Under the pieces are notes generated by a model. It did not search any database, was not told the origin of the DNA, and saw only the letters and a program-made list of their open reading frames with translations. Made by a program: the position numbers and the translations under genes. Shown one piece after another: positions 34,217 through 52,703 of a stretch of 64,000 bases of DNA; the first letter of the stretch is position 1, and every line of letters begins with the position of its first letter. The DNA is from Hormiphora californensis (lineage: Eukaryota; Ctenophora; Tentaculata; Cydippida; Pleurobrachiidae): NCBI GenBank assembly GCA_020137815.1, contig CM035353.1, positions 3,592,471 through 3,656,470 of the forward strand. Reading direction: 5' to 3'.

Positions 34217-37200
34217 CTCTCTCGATTACCGGGATGCTCAGGGGAAAGGGGTTTGACCGGTAAATCGGGGTGCCCGGAGTATCGGGGTCTGACTGTAAGA
34301 ATAATGGGCTCTCTGTCTTGTCAGGGGCGGGGGTGTGATTGTCTTGGGATGGGGCCGGGGCTTCCCTATCCCTTGGGTAGTGGATCTGTATGGATAATGA
34401 ATGCGGAATCAGCAATGATCATGACATTGTCTTCAATACATGCATACAGTTAGAGCATTTTGAACAAAAATAGGGTCAAATAGGGGTCAAATATATGCTC
34501 TACCCCGATTTAGCGGACATCCCGATTTGACGGACAAAACCCTTTCCGGTTTCCCCCGAGGGTGCCGTTAAATCGGCGTCCGTTTGTAATTGTGTACCCC
34601 TTTGAGGCCCATAGCGTTAGGCTGAATAAAATTTTCTAATTCTTTCCGGAATTACTCAGGATGAAATTCTAAGATAATATAGAAAAAGTGATCTTTCAAA
34701 TCGGTCCGTTACTTTTTCTAATACATATTAAGATTAATACAACAATATTTTCCAGGTGGGCTCTATCCATGCTATCCAAGAGGAACGTAGGATGGGCCAG
34801 TACCTGTAACAGTGTGGGCCAGACTATTGGTTACTTCTTTGGTTACCTTGGTTTCCTCGCTCTCGACTAGTCCCATGTTTTGTAACCTTTTCCGAGGACA
34901 GGACCTGGAGACTGGGTGCGTCACCATGCAGGTATACACGGTGTCCCAGAGAATATATATATATATATATATTCTCTGGGTCGGTTGGCGAGCTGTCGCG
35001 CAAAAACGGTGATAGTTGCGTGAAAACAAACTGTGGGAGTGTATAAACAGAGCTGGGGTGGGATTCATGTACTAAACATGTACACTTCTACGGGACCAGT
35101 TACAGATTTGGAACCGGGCGTCAGGTTCCTGGTGCACGAATTTTTGCACACTGCTGACAATGAATCCTGCTCAACTCCCCATTCATTCTAGCTGGAAATT
35201 TAGTTGCACATTGTAAATTTTGACGCGCAGCATGGTTAATCGGGAATCTACCATCAGGAATCTCCCATCAGGAAACTGACGCCCGGTTCCAAATCTATAA
35301 CTGGAGCGTAAGCCTTTTTGTACAGGGTGGGGGAGGGTCGAGCAAGGCACTGTATATAATTAATTACAAATTATTTCCAGGGATTCCTCAAGTTTTGGGG
35401 TGTTATATTCATCACGACTACCAGCCTCGTGGCTGTATTTGTCAGAGAAAAGGAAACCACAGAGGAAGAGGAAGATGAGGGGTAAGATATATGACGTCAT
35501 CTAAGATATGACGTCACTGATGACGTCATCATGGCATGTGTCTGATGGTGACGTCACGTGACGGTTGTTGACCCGTGTGTCTACTGGTGACGTCACGTTA
35601 CGGTTGTTGAAACGTGTGTCTGCCAGACACTGTCTGATGTTGACAAAGTGCGTCTGTTTCTTATTTATTTTATCATATATTTCCATCTCTCTTTTTCAAT
35701 TAGATACTTGAACTATTCTTCACCCCCCCCCCCCAGGTTCGTTCAAACCTATTTGAATATGATAAAGATTGTGAAACTGAGAAATGTTATTGTCTACATG
35801 GGCTGTCTCTGTATTGTTAAGGTACTTGGTCCCGGGCTTGCAATTGATCACTTGCTCAAATGACGGACCATTATATGGATTATGGTTAATAGGCTGGGCT
35901 TTGGGTATTTTTATCTCTACTATGTACTCTCTCATCTCTTGTTAGTGGTCGTCTCCATATATCATAATATTGTATTCCCCATTGTATTCCATTGTATTTC
36001 CTCTCTAGGCGTGTTTCACCCCCATTGTATTCCCTCTCTAGGCGTGTTTCACCCCATTGTATTCCCTCTCTAGGCGTGTTTCACCCCATTGTATTCCCTC
36101 TCTAGGCGTGTTTCACCCCATTTTATTCCCTCTCTAGGCGTGTTTCACCCCATTGTATTCCCTCTCTAGGCGTGTTTCACCCCATTGTATTCCCTCTCTA
36201 GGCGTGTTTTACCCCATTGTATTCCCTCTCTAGGCGTGTTTTTCTCCTGTGGATTCTTTGACTGGCCTGAAACTCCTGGAAGCTGGAATTAGTAAGGATA
36301 TGCTCGTTACTCTTAGTGCCTTCCTCATACCACTACAGGTATATGAGAGAGACAGAGACAGAGACAGAGAGACAGAGATAGACACAGACACAGAGACAGA
36401 CACAGACACAGACACATGACAGATAACTAACCACCATTTTTTCTCAGATAGTGATGCCGTTAGTAATAACAAAGTATACTAATAGTCAGTTTCCTCTAAA
36501 CACATACACTTCGGCGGTCTATCTCAGAACCCTAGGTAAGATCCGGCGTGCCTTCTTTTGGCAATCGTTAAACATCTCGTTTTACATTCGGATTGTTCGT
36601 CCAGATACTTAGAACAAATTGAAACACCCGACATGACACCGTATCTGGGTTGTTTAGCCAAACGCTTAGCCAAACCGTTAACCGTAAATCGTAACTAAGG
36701 CGCTTGGCCACCGAAAGAGGTTTAATTTGATATTATTGTTTGCATGTATTAACCCATTATATTCCAGGTGTTGCACTGATAACCATGTTGGTATATGCTG
36801 CCTTTACCATGCAAACCTACAGCCCAACCTTCTACATCATCGGCCTAGTTATTCAAGTTATTTACTCGGTACGTACACCGATTATTTCTTATTGGGTGAA
36901 ATTTGAGATGGAAAACCCCGAGTTGTGTATCTCACAAGTCACACACACACACACACATGCTTTGTGTGAGGGTTCGACATTTCAAAACCCGAGAGCTGGA
37001 AGTGTGTGCAACTGCAGCGCCGGTCTCACTTTGTGGGGTTAGGGTTTGTAAGGCGCGGGACCTTGCGCGCGGTGTCCGTGGCGCCACACACACTCACACC
37101 TTCCCATGCTCAGCTTACGAAACCCACACAACGTGGAATGTGTAGCTGGATTTTCCAAGCTAGACTGCCTTTCGCGAGCCCCGCACAAATGTAAAGGGAG

Positions 37201-38052
37201 GGTTAGAACATAACAAGCATTTTCATAATGTAAGGGTTCGGCAGATCAAAATGTGAATAATATAACGTAGAGAGGATAACGTACCCTATATTTGATCTTT
37301 CTACCTAGCCCGGAGCCCCTTTCTGTATCTAGTACTTAACTTTTAGGAATATGAGGTTAAAAATTATACTGATAAATAATAAACACCTCCTCTCAGGCGG
37401 GTGCTTCAATGATGTTTGTCTCAAGTATGATGCAGAGTGCCCGAATTAGCGATGTTAAAATGGGAGGCACCTACATCACACTCCTCAACACCATCTCAAA
37501 CCTTGGAGGTAAGATCCAGTTGGTCAATTTCTCAATCCAATATCACTTTAATAGTCAAAATGATTAAAATATTTCCCTTATCCAAACATAAAAAGTTAAC
37601 TGTCAGTCTGAGTCTCCATGTCTGATATTATCTCTCACCCGCTCAGGAACTCTCCCCCAAACGTTATCTTTGTTCATGGTGGATAGAGTAACATTATCAT
37701 CGTGTCAGGGTACCCTACTTGCCACTCCACCCTCCTGTTATATGGACAAGGATGTAAGAATCACTGCGCTGGCAAGCGCAAAGGTTTTATAAAACATCCT
37801 CCCTCTGTTATCATCTTGTTTTTAAATTTGATACACCTCCTCCGACAACTGATCGGGATGCTCGGGGGATATGAAAGGGTTTATCGATAAATTGGAGGTT
37901 ACTGCCTTTCATCCTCTTTCATCTCTCCAGACGTGTGTAGCTGCAGGGGGAAGCTGTGTTACTGATGTTGATGGTTATTTTGTACTTGTTGCCCTCGGAA
38001 CGATCGGTGCTCTCCTCTGGAAATGGGTTAGTCTCTCTCTATCTCTCTCTTT

Positions 38053-38116
<64 letters not shown>

Positions 38117-38248
38117 TTTTTAGCTTGTCCTCCCTAAATTTCTACTACGTATTTGACTCACTGAGTTACATTTCAGAAAATGTCCAAGATGATACTTCAA
38201 TTACAAAATAGACCGGTGGAGTCATGGCATGTCAGCGGAGGAAAATAA
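28324..38248 (+). CDS. SLC33A1: acetyl-CoA transporter (AT-1)
   Basis: Polytopic ER membrane protein that imports acetyl-CoA into the ER lumen. Exons: 28324-28428 (start), 28836-28965, 29175-29277, 29488-29639, 29887-29968, 34756-34931, 35381-35481, 35737-35821, 36234-36338, 36448-36535, 36768-36868, 37397-37508, 37647-37709, 37931-38026, 38177-38248 (TAA). Family signatures: VPLGLASSVPILIQKNV, KLLWAPLVDCFYSERFGRRK, FLAATQDIAVDG, STCNSVGQTIGYFFG, SLTGLKLLEAG, GGTYITLLNTISNLGG, AGGSCVTDVDGYFV. Phases agree at nearly all junctions. Exon 34756-34931 has a TAG at 34868-34870; removing one base nearby restores both the frame (…SPMFCN) and the phase into the next exon. The 37709/37931 junction is out of phase, so a short exon may be missing. 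Confidence 0.92.
29065..29150 (-). mobile_element. CAGGAACC MITE, internally deleted
   Basis: CCGACCGAATCAGGAAATAC...TTCTGATTGGTCGGTTCCTG. It lacks the outer bases on the left and the forkhead-like segment on the right. It ends 24 bp before an SLC33A1 exon. Confidence 0.8.
29267..29480 (+). repeat. minisatellite containing the SLC33A1 exon-3 splice donor
   Basis: Six to seven ~34-bp units, each with TACCCGTTCAGGT followed by (T/A)CATGTTACTCAGTAGTCA. The first unit is the genuine exon end and donor (TACCCGTTCAG|GTAAAA at 29277/29278). Every later unit repeats the CCGTTCAG|GT junction. Confidence 0.85.
29650..29880. repeat. tandem AACCACTAACCCCCTCCCC repeat
   Basis: About seven imperfect ~29-bp units, C-rich, running up to the acceptor of the SLC33A1 exon at 29887. 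Confidence 0.8.
29998..30102 (+). mobile_element. CAGGAACC MITE
   Basis: Nearly full-length; the left terminus is degraded (CAACCGACCG) and the right is intact. TGAAATGATAT occurs on both sides, so the target duplication is obscured by later changes. Confidence 0.85.
30420..30512 (-). mobile_element. CAGGAACC MITE with 8-bp duplication
   Basis: Starts at the internal CAGGAAATACTGG and ends CGGTCGGTTCCTG. Exact 8-bp GACGGAAT on both sides (30412-30419, 30513-30520). The outer left terminus is lost by a precise jump between two CAGGAA motifs. Confidence 0.85.
30763..31757. repeat. ~1-kb near-perfect palindrome
   Basis: Arms of about 449 bp (30785-31233 and 31273-31721) are almost identical in inverted orientation around a ~40-bp centre, and similarity continues a little further outward. 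The open frame at 31872-31519 (-) has no recognisable motif. It lies in the large SLC33A1 intron. Confidence 0.9.
32099..32207 (+). mobile_element. CAGGAACC MITE, full copy
   Basis: 109 bp with exact 8-bp CTTTCTTC duplications (32091-32098, 32208-32215). All internal motifs are present. Confidence 0.92.
33400..33508 (+). mobile_element. CAGGAACC MITE, copy within duplicated unit
   Basis: Same element, site and CTTTCTTC duplication as at 32099. It arose by the 1301-bp tandem duplication, not by a new insertion. It ends 18 bp beyond the stop of the Ly6-like gene. Confidence 0.92.
33527..33820 (-). CDS. Ly6/uPAR-like GPI-anchored three-finger protein
   Basis: 97 residues: signal peptide MIRTCLLLTILLGVCLS, then a short Cys-rich domain starting IQCYSGATND with eight cysteines and ending in the family-typical DLCN, then a hydrophobic tail ALAVIISSIVLCMF suited to GPI attachment. 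The fold would be a secreted or membrane-anchored three-finger domain; ligand unknown. It is encoded without an intron on the opposite strand within an SLC33A1 intron. Its 3' end reaches the edge of the 1301-bp duplication, so only one copy of the coding region exists. It could also be one exon of a longer gene. Confidence 0.7.
   Translation of the reverse strand: MIRTCLLLTILLGVCLSIQCYSGATNDDVTDSMKQDCTSLISSCSVGSLSGITTYSCGDCSVLLTDCTECSVDLCNGGTSALPALAVIISSIVLCMF
34151..34213. repeat. (CT)n microsatellite
   Basis: Nearly pure CT tract in an SLC33A1 intron, directly beside a pogo-like fragment. Confidence 0.95.
34223..34295. mobile_element. pogo/Tigger-like fragment
   Basis: CGATTACCGGGATGCTC...ATCGGGGTCTGACTG; one terminus has been replaced by the CT tract. 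Confidence 0.65.
34500..34588. mobile_element. pogo/Tigger-like fragment
   Basis: ACCCCGATTTAGCGGACATC...GTTAAATCGGCGTCCG, degenerate inverted ends of the same family. Confidence 0.6.
35096..35304. mobile_element. foldback MITE
   Basis: Inverted ends CCAGTTACAGATTTGGAACC / GGTTCCAAATCTATAACTGG. The inverted similarity continues inward through GGGCGTCAG/CTGACGCCC. It lies in an SLC33A1 intron. Confidence 0.75.
35492..35595. promoter_or_regulatory. cluster of five TGACGTCA (CRE/ATF) sites
   Basis: Exact palindromes at 35492-35499, 35509-35516, 35521-35528, 35549-35556 and 35588-35595, just inside an SLC33A1 intron. The last two sit in a ~39-bp direct repeat. bZIP factors of the CREB/ATF group bind this octamer; function here is inferred. 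Confidence 0.55.
35977..36240 (+). repeat. minisatellite containing an SLC33A1 splice acceptor
   Basis: About eight ~32-bp units, each CATTGTATTCCCTCTCTAGG followed by CGTGTTTCACCC. The last unit is the genuine acceptor (CCCTCTCTAG|GCGTGTTT at 36233/36234) of the exon encoding SLTGLKLLEAG. Each upstream unit repeats the pyrimidine tract, AG and first exon bases. Confidence 0.88.
36340..36417. repeat. (GACAGA)n microsatellite
   Basis: Imperfect hexamer tract two bases after an SLC33A1 exon donor. Confidence 0.9.
37137..37215. mobile_element. TTGCCTGG MITE, degenerate
   Basis: GCTAGACTGCCTTTCGCGAG...GGGTTAGAACATAACAA resembles the family at 59320, with the left end lost. Confidence 0.6.
38031..38112. 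repeat. (CT)n microsatellite
   Basis: CT tract immediately after the donor of the penultimate SLC33A1 exon. Confidence 0.95.
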
Positions 38249-38971
38249 TGTTAATTTGTTGTCAGGACTGATATATAATAATATAATAATATAATATAAT
38301 CATACTAAGTTTAAAGGATTTGTTGTTACTCAGGACTGATAGATAATCATACTGAGTTTATTGTCATGATATTATTAAGTTTATTTCAGAATTCAGACGC
38401 GTCAATAATGCTGTAAGAGTCGTCCATACACTGTCTGGCGGCGCCAGACCCCAATTTGATTCTCGACAGTGCGCTCAGATGGGTCGCGGCGCCAGACAGT
38501 CCATACATCTTGCTGTGCAAGTTTAATGCAGAATGTTAACAAGAAAATATGTTATGAAGCAACTTATATTTTCAGCTTTGACGAATTTTTTCGGGTGTGT
38601 ATAATATGTGATCTTAGCGGTGTTAATAAGTTATTTGATCACAATTGAAAAAATATATTTCTTTCACTTCTAATTCCATGTTTCGTGACAGTGCCACGGC
38701 AGCGGGGACAGCTTCAGCCATTTGTGATCGAGCATCATAAAATGCTGTCTGGCGGTGTGACTGATCCTGTTTGACATTATGGTTTCAGTGCCAGACTTGC
38801 CAGACCCCAATTTGACAGTGCACTCATATTGGGTCGGCGGCGCCAGAATGAGATTTGAATGGAATATGAAAACAGCTGCGCGTAATTTATTTGCGCGTAC
38901 CTTTTGCGCGCGCAATTTTATTTAGAAACGAAAATTGCGAAAATGTGAATTTTTAAATTTTGAAACAGCTA
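38249..38971. other. SLC33A1 3' flank with GGCGCCAGAC inverted repeats
   Basis: Two blocks (about 38434-38503 and 38745-38850) share CTGTCTGGCGG...CCAGACCCCAATTTGA and end in the complementary GGCGCCAGA, forming imperfect hairpins. No coding frame of interest is seen. Confidence 0.5.
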
Positions 38972-38973
38972 TA

Positions 38974-39193
38974 CTCGGATTTTTTGAAACTGTCACCCCC
39001 CTGAAATAACAAAATTTGTCATATCTCCGGTTCCTGATAAGATAGAGACTTGAAATTTGGAGGTTCGGAAGAACTTAGCAAGATCTTCGTAACTTCCAAA
39101 TTTCAAGTCTCTATCTCATCAGGAACCGGACTTATGGTCATTTAAAGAAATTTGAAAACTCTAGGGGGGTGACAGTTTCAAAAAATCCGACTT
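38974..39193. mobile_element. TA-flanked MITE (Tc1/mariner-like)
   Basis: Ends CTCGGATTTTTTGAAACTGT / ACAGTTTCAAAAAATCCGAC, the same family as 25431-25580. The interior holds its own inverted repeat (GAGACTTGAAATTTGG / CCAAATTTCAAGTCTC). Confidence 0.8.
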
Positions 39194-39974
39194 TACTTTT
39201 TTCACAGATTTGTTTTATTTCTAACCTCTGTTGTGCGAAGCAACAACGAACTGGCCGGAGGGCGAAGGCTGTGGCCATTCTCTATGACCTACTTTTCGGC
39301 TGAATGAAGAAATGAAAAAGTCGGGAAAATAAAAAAGACGCGAATCCCCGCACAGCCGGGTGTCCGTAGCTCTGCCGGACGGCCAGCGTTAAAATCTGGG
39401 TGTTTCGTGAGTGCTTTAGGGCTAAAGTAGGGTTAGGGTTAGGGTGGCCTGGGGGTTTGGGTCAGGCCTTGACATTTCCTACCAGATAAACTTTGAATTA
39501 GCCAAAACGGTTGAGTGGTTGGGCGGTTAGAGCCATTTTAGTGAATCAATTTTTTTGGCCACCGAACACCCAGATCGTAACGGCGCCCTTCCGGATACCC
39601 AGGTGCACTGCGTGCAGAGCGGGTTCTTCTGTGTGCCACAGTGCATTTTGACATGATCAGGTGTCCGGTTCACCCTAAAAATTTTGTGTGTGCACAGAGG
39701 ATTTTTTTTTCGTGATCAGAAAGCTTTCACCGTTTTTTCCCATTTTTCACAGAAGGAGTTCAGAAATGCTTAAAATCGTTTAAAAACGCCTAAAAATGCC
39801 AGAAATTTCGCCCTCTCAACCCTCAGCCCCTCGACCCTGGACCCTGCTAAACTTCCTCGTTGTTATGCGGCTAAGAATCAACCAACCGATCCTTATTCTT
39901 TGAGTTTTAAATCTTCATACAATTAACTAGCAAAGAGTGATGTGAATCCTAAACGGTGTGTGTGCGTGGAAGAG
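39194..39974. other. region upstream of PACSIN
   Basis: No gene is seen. A (TTAGGG)3-like stretch at about 39426-39446 resembles the metazoan telomere unit but is very short. The PACSIN promoter or 5' UTR is presumably in the last few hundred bases. Confidence 0.4.
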
Positions 39975-48123
<8,149 letters not shown>

Positions 48124-48296
48124 CGAGACGAGACTCGAAACTGGTCATATAATGAGAAACCGTCGTATAACGATAATCAAGACTGTCGCAGATGATGGTG
48201 AATATAAGTAATAAGGAGAGAGTTTTTTTACTTCAACATTTTGATAACATGTGTAAAATACAGCATGATATGTGGGCACACACGCATGAAGAGAAA

Positions 48297-48475
48297 AAGA
48301 TAGAGAGAGAGAGGGAGAGAGGGAGAGTGAGAGGAAGGAAAAGACTATCGAGAGATGAGAGAGAGAGAGGGGAAGAGAGATATAGAGATATAGAGAGAGA
48401 GAGAGAGGAGGGGAAGAGAGATATAGAGAGAGAGAGAGAGAGGAGGGGAAGAGAGATATAGAGAGAGAGGAGGGG
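48297..48475. repeat. GA-rich satellite downstream of PACSIN
   Basis: GAGAGAGGAGGGGAAGAGAG-type units of ~40 bp repeat about three times within GA-rich sequence. Confidence 0.85.
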
Positions 48476-48674
48476 GATTAGTGGATTACTCCTTTGTTGA
48501 TCAGTTTTATTCTTTTTTGCATGTAGAATATTAATAAAAAGGACATGCTAGGGTGTACCCGGTATTATGATATTAGTACAGGGTGTCCCACTGTCTTTGC
48601 GTCACCTGTGATTTTGGGTGATGAGTGGGTTCCATTCAAATGCCCATAACTAGAATGTTTGAGATGATAAGAAT

Positions 48675-48963
48675 TACACGGCGTCATACACATTTTTATT
48701 TGGAATTTCCATCTGGGATTTCTATTTGGAATTTCTATCTGGAAGAACCGCACGTGCAGATGCGCCGCGCCGCGGCTCAAATTCACGTGCGAGATTAAAG
48801 AGAGAGACGCACATTAACGTTGTACGTTTGTCTCTCACTCTCTCTTGAAAACCCGCACGTGCAGATGCGCCGCGCCGCGGCTCAAATTCACGTGCGTGTT
48901 ATACAGATTCTGACAGAAAATACGAGCACAAAATTCCATATAAAAATGTGTATGACGGACTGT
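48675..48963. mobile_element. foldback MITE, second copy
   Basis: Ends ACACGGCGTCATACACATTT / AAATGTGTATGACGGACTGT. The centre has two copies of the CACGTGCAGATGCGCCGCGC core around a palindromic GAGAGAGACGCA spacer. It is the inverse of the element at 12498 but lacks that copy's extra snapback arm. Confidence 0.85.
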
Positions 48964-49086
48964 AATGCAGAAGTGCAGTTCAGTAATTTAACCTCCCGTT
49001 GTAATGATACCTATTCTATTGTAGGCCTATTTAAATTGTACTGTTAGAATATTACAACATCGGATTCACTTTCACGTATGGTAATA

Positions 49087-49237
49087 CAGTCGGACCCCGA
49101 TTTAGTGGGGGGGGGGGGGGTCCTGCCACTAAATCGGGGTGCCACTAAATTGGGTTCAAATAATGTTAATTTTCGTATATCGGGAGAAAAAAAATCCTGC
49201 CACTAAATCGGGGTGCCACTAAATCGGGGTCCGACTG
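49087..49237. mobile_element. pogo/Tigger-like MITE, full copy
   Basis: CAGTCGGACCCCGATTTAGT / ACTAAATCGGGGTCCGACTG, TA on each side, with a G homopolymer near the left end. Confidence 0.85.
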
Positions 49238-49549
49238 TAACATAATATTGTTCTTCTCGAAATATTACGGCAACAACACGGCAAGTGTGATCTGAACTGT
49301 GCATGAGACGCCTTGTTTTGTTCTAGATGTTGATTTACTCAACAAGTTGAAGAACTTTCCCAAAATGCTGATAATTCGTCATTAGTAAGAGATTTAAATT
49401 GTACCACAAGGTTGGAGTTTGTTGGGTTTGAAGCGTACGTTTACTGTATGTATTAATGAGTTTGTAATTTTGCTTTGTACAATAATATTCTCCCTGTTTA
49501 CCACACCCACTAATATCATGCTGTTTCATTTTGTAAAAGGGCCCGGCAC

Positions 49550-49905
49550 TATTTCATATAGTATTTGTAGGGTGTATGCATACAATAATCTCAAATCGCT
49601 TATTCCTTTTGCACACGACAACATATGTGTTTTATTTTGTCAGCCCAAGAGTTTCAATGCGATCGCCCCACCCGATGACGTCATTGCTATGACGACATTT
49701 TCAACTGGTCGGAAGGCGCCGTCTCGCAGCTGGTTCGTCGCATCTTCCCGCCGCGCCGCGCGCGCTAGGTTTGAGCACTCTCCCCCCAAAAAAAGCGTTA
49801 AAAACGCGTTCACCCAAGAAAAAAATTTAAAAAAAAAACGATCAAAGAAGTTAATTTTCTGGGATCTCAACCTTGATTTTCCTGTGGCAGCCCCTGATTT
49901 GTTCT
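49550..49905 (+). repeat. dispersed ~330-bp repeat, second copy
   Basis: Partner of 25036-25400; retains GATGACGTCATTGCTATGAC and GCCGCGCCGCGCGCGCTAGG. Ends differ, so boundaries are approximate. Confidence 0.75.
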
Positions 49906-50177
49906 ACTGAATGCAATCGATAAATTGACAGAAGGCTGCTTTACGGGGATTGGCGGCAGTTCTAACATTTAATCATTAATGTGATCCAGAGGGAGGGACA
50001 GGGGCGGCTCTGCCATGAGGACGATGCGGACGCAGACGCACTTTTACTTTGGATTGTGAAGAGGAAAAGAGAAAAATTCAAAGAAAAGGCCAATTTTCGT
50101 CAAAAAATGGTGTTTTGAATGAGATTTTTAATCAAATCTGCGCGCCGCACAAGTTGGTGATAGTTTAAAAAAACAAC

Positions 50178-50365
50178 CTTGTTTTCGACATTGTCCCACT
50201 CTACGTCGGTACTGCAGGTCCTCTCTGGGCTACCCTGTAGCACGTGCTGCTCCTGACAGTTGATGGTCACCGTCTGTCCTGGATCTGTATCATTCCAACT
50301 TCCTTGCACCGATCTGTCCACTGGACTCAGTGAGTGTCCAGTGTCCACGGTAAACCCAGGACACA
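50178..50365 (-). CDS. sushi (CCP) domain exon
   Basis: Acceptor ATCAG at the upper end and possible donor GTTGTT at the lower end. The translation CPGFTVDTGHSLSPV... contains CPG near the start, GQTVTINCQEQHVLQGSPER, CSTDVEWD: the cysteine and Trp pattern of a complement-control repeat. Such domains mediate extracellular protein binding. It may belong to the minus-strand PAN/lectin receptor further right or to a separate receptor gene; flanking exons were not found. Confidence 0.6.
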
Positions 50366-50589
50366 CTGATGGATAAAAATTCTGTTAGGAGCAATTCCTT
50401 CAGCAAATATCTCCCCAGTGTCAAAAAGCCACGAATATGCGAATCTAATTTCCAATGCTTTTAGAGAAAATAATGCCAAAATAATGCCAAAATAATGCCA
50501 AGCCTAGTTCCCCAATCACACACATTTGTCTGTAAATTACAGTGTAATGTGAACCCAAAACAAGAAATTATACAGCTGTTTCTCACCTC

Positions 50590-50755
50590 ACTCTCACCCT
50601 CTCTCCTCTATTCTTCTCTCTCCCTTTCTCTCTGTCTATCTCTATCTCTCTCTCCCTCTCTCTCTCTGTCTCTCTCTCTCTGTCTCTCCCTCACTCTCTC
50701 TCTCTCTCACCCACTCTCTCTTTCTCTCTCACTTCCTCTCTCTCCCTCTAATTAG
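50590..50755. repeat. CT-rich microsatellite
   Basis: Interrupted CTCTCTCTGTCTC repeats. Confidence 0.9.
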
Positions 50756-50772
50756 CTCGTGCTAATAAGGTA

Positions 50773-51589
50773 CCGTGTGCGGCAAAAAAAAAGCCCCCCC
50801 CTAGACCACCATAGTTGCCGATGTGGTGGAGAGCTGTAACTTGGCAGGGTTGCTCCACTATGTCTATCTTGATCCTGACAGAAAAATCAGAGCTCTAGCT
50901 CAAAATTCATTTTTTTGATAGGAATGAACATTGTCATTCATTCCAAGAAAAAAATATTTTCGGTCCAGAATTCAAGCAATTATCTTTGGCCATCGATTAG
51001 CTTTCCAATGTGACCAAGATCATCTAAATTGGGCAACCACAAGAGACACAGTGTCATGTTTCTTAAAGTTAGTCAGGTCATGTGATCTTCACCGAATCGT
51101 TGATTATCCGGGATTGCTAATCGAGCCAATGGGCAGAGGAATCTCGTATCACGGCCGCTAATGAGGTATGTGTACCAATACAGGGTAATGTGATTCGAGG
51201 AAAGAGGACATTTATCAAAGAGCTACAGATCTCATGATCAATCAGCATCGTCATCCCTCATTAGTAGCCGTGATACGTGATTCTCTACCACTTAGACCGA
51301 TTCGTAATACTGAACACTCAAAGATTCGGTGAAGATCACATGACCTGATTAAATTTAAGAAAGATGACACTGTGTCTCTTGTGGTTGCCCAATTTAGATG
51401 ATCTTGGTCACATTGGAATGAATGACAATGTTCATTCCTATCAAAAAAATGAATTTTGAGCTAGAGCTCTGATTTTTCTGTCAGGATCAAGATAGACATA
51501 GTGGAGCAACCCTGCCAAGTTACAGCTCTCCACCACATCGGCAACTATGGTGGTCTATAAGGGGGGGGGGATTTTTTTTGCCGCACACG
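50773..51589. mobile_element. 0.8-kb foldback element
   Basis: Inverted ends CGTGTGCGGCAAAAAAA / TTTTTTTGCCGCACACG with TA beside each. Arms of about 350 bp match closely (GACCACCATAGTTGCCGATG, CCTGACAGAAAAATCAGAGC and their complements) around a short unique centre. No protein is encoded. Confidence 0.85.
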
Positions 51590-52565
51590 TAGTATGGTAG
51601 GTATCAGATTTCATGGGATTCTGAGATTCTAAGGCATTATTTTTGCGTGTTAATTGGGACTCTGAGGGACTCTGGGGCATTATTGGGACTCTGGGGGCAT
51701 TATTGGGACTCCAGAATCCAAATAATGCCCTCCTTAGTTTATCACTCAAACCTGTTTTTTAGCTTCTAAAACAATTCTACGAGATAGACAATCATTATAA
51801 GGGTCACATAAAACAAAATAAGGAGAGTTGATGTGCCACAAATTAAAATAATTAACCTATTTTATAATTAACTTCATTAAAAAATTAAATTATTAAAAAA
51901 ATTTTTCTTCAAATTTCGCTAGATTTTTATTTAAAATGACTTATTATGATAGGGAATGGTTCCCGGGTGCTCTATAAAGTCATTCCAAGCACCAAATTCA
52001 TGCAAAATTGACAAATTTCAACAGAGTCTCAAAATGGCATTATCAGGCATTATTTAAACAGATGCCCGAATAATCGAATAAACTGTTAACTAATGCCTTC
52101 TATGTACTATCTAGTATCATTGCCAACACTTTTTAGTTAGAAAATAATGCTCTCTTTTCGCAGCGTGTTCGTCTCAACGTTGCGCGTCGCGGGTGATCGA
52201 GCTAACCCGGGTGGGCGAGCTAACAATAGTGAACTTCCATGCGTTATAGTACATCGCGCGCATGTAATTGCACTATTGTTAGCTTGTTCGCCCGGGTTTG
52301 GTACAGTCTGCGACGCGCAGTGTTGAGACGAACACGTTCCGAAAATGCAGGATAATGCCTTTTTTAAGAAATTTTCAGAGTCTAATGCCTTTCGAAATAA
52401 GTTGACACTGGGAATATCTCTCCCTTATTTTTCATCCCTCTCTCACTCAAGCTGGCTCAACTAATGGTGTTGTCTTCTATAGGCATCAGCTGATGCCCCT
52501 CCCTATAGAGTCTAGAGGGATGGGCTCTAGAGTATTTAGCTCTGTCTGTGTGTCTGCTTGTCTGT
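51590..52565. other. non-coding, recurrent AATGCC motif
   Basis: AT-rich with many TAATGCC/GGCATTA words. An inverted pair around 52160-52340 includes GTGTTCGTCTCAACGTTGCG / GTTGAGACGAACACG. No gene is seen. Confidence 0.4.
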
Positions 52566-52703
52566 GACAGAGACAGAGACAGAGACAGAGACAGAGACAG
52601 AGACAGAGACAGAGACAGAGACAGAGACAGAGACAGAGACAGAGACAGAGACAGAGACAGAGACAGAGACAGAGACAGAGACAGAGACAGAGACAGAGAC
52701 AGA
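52566..52703. repeat. (AGAGAC)n hexanucleotide microsatellite
   Basis: About 23 perfect copies of the hexamer with no interruption seen. Confidence 0.97.

Noticed and set aside
39426-39446. Possible interstitial telomere (TTAGGG)n
   Set aside because: Only about three units; too short to infer a chromosome end or fusion.
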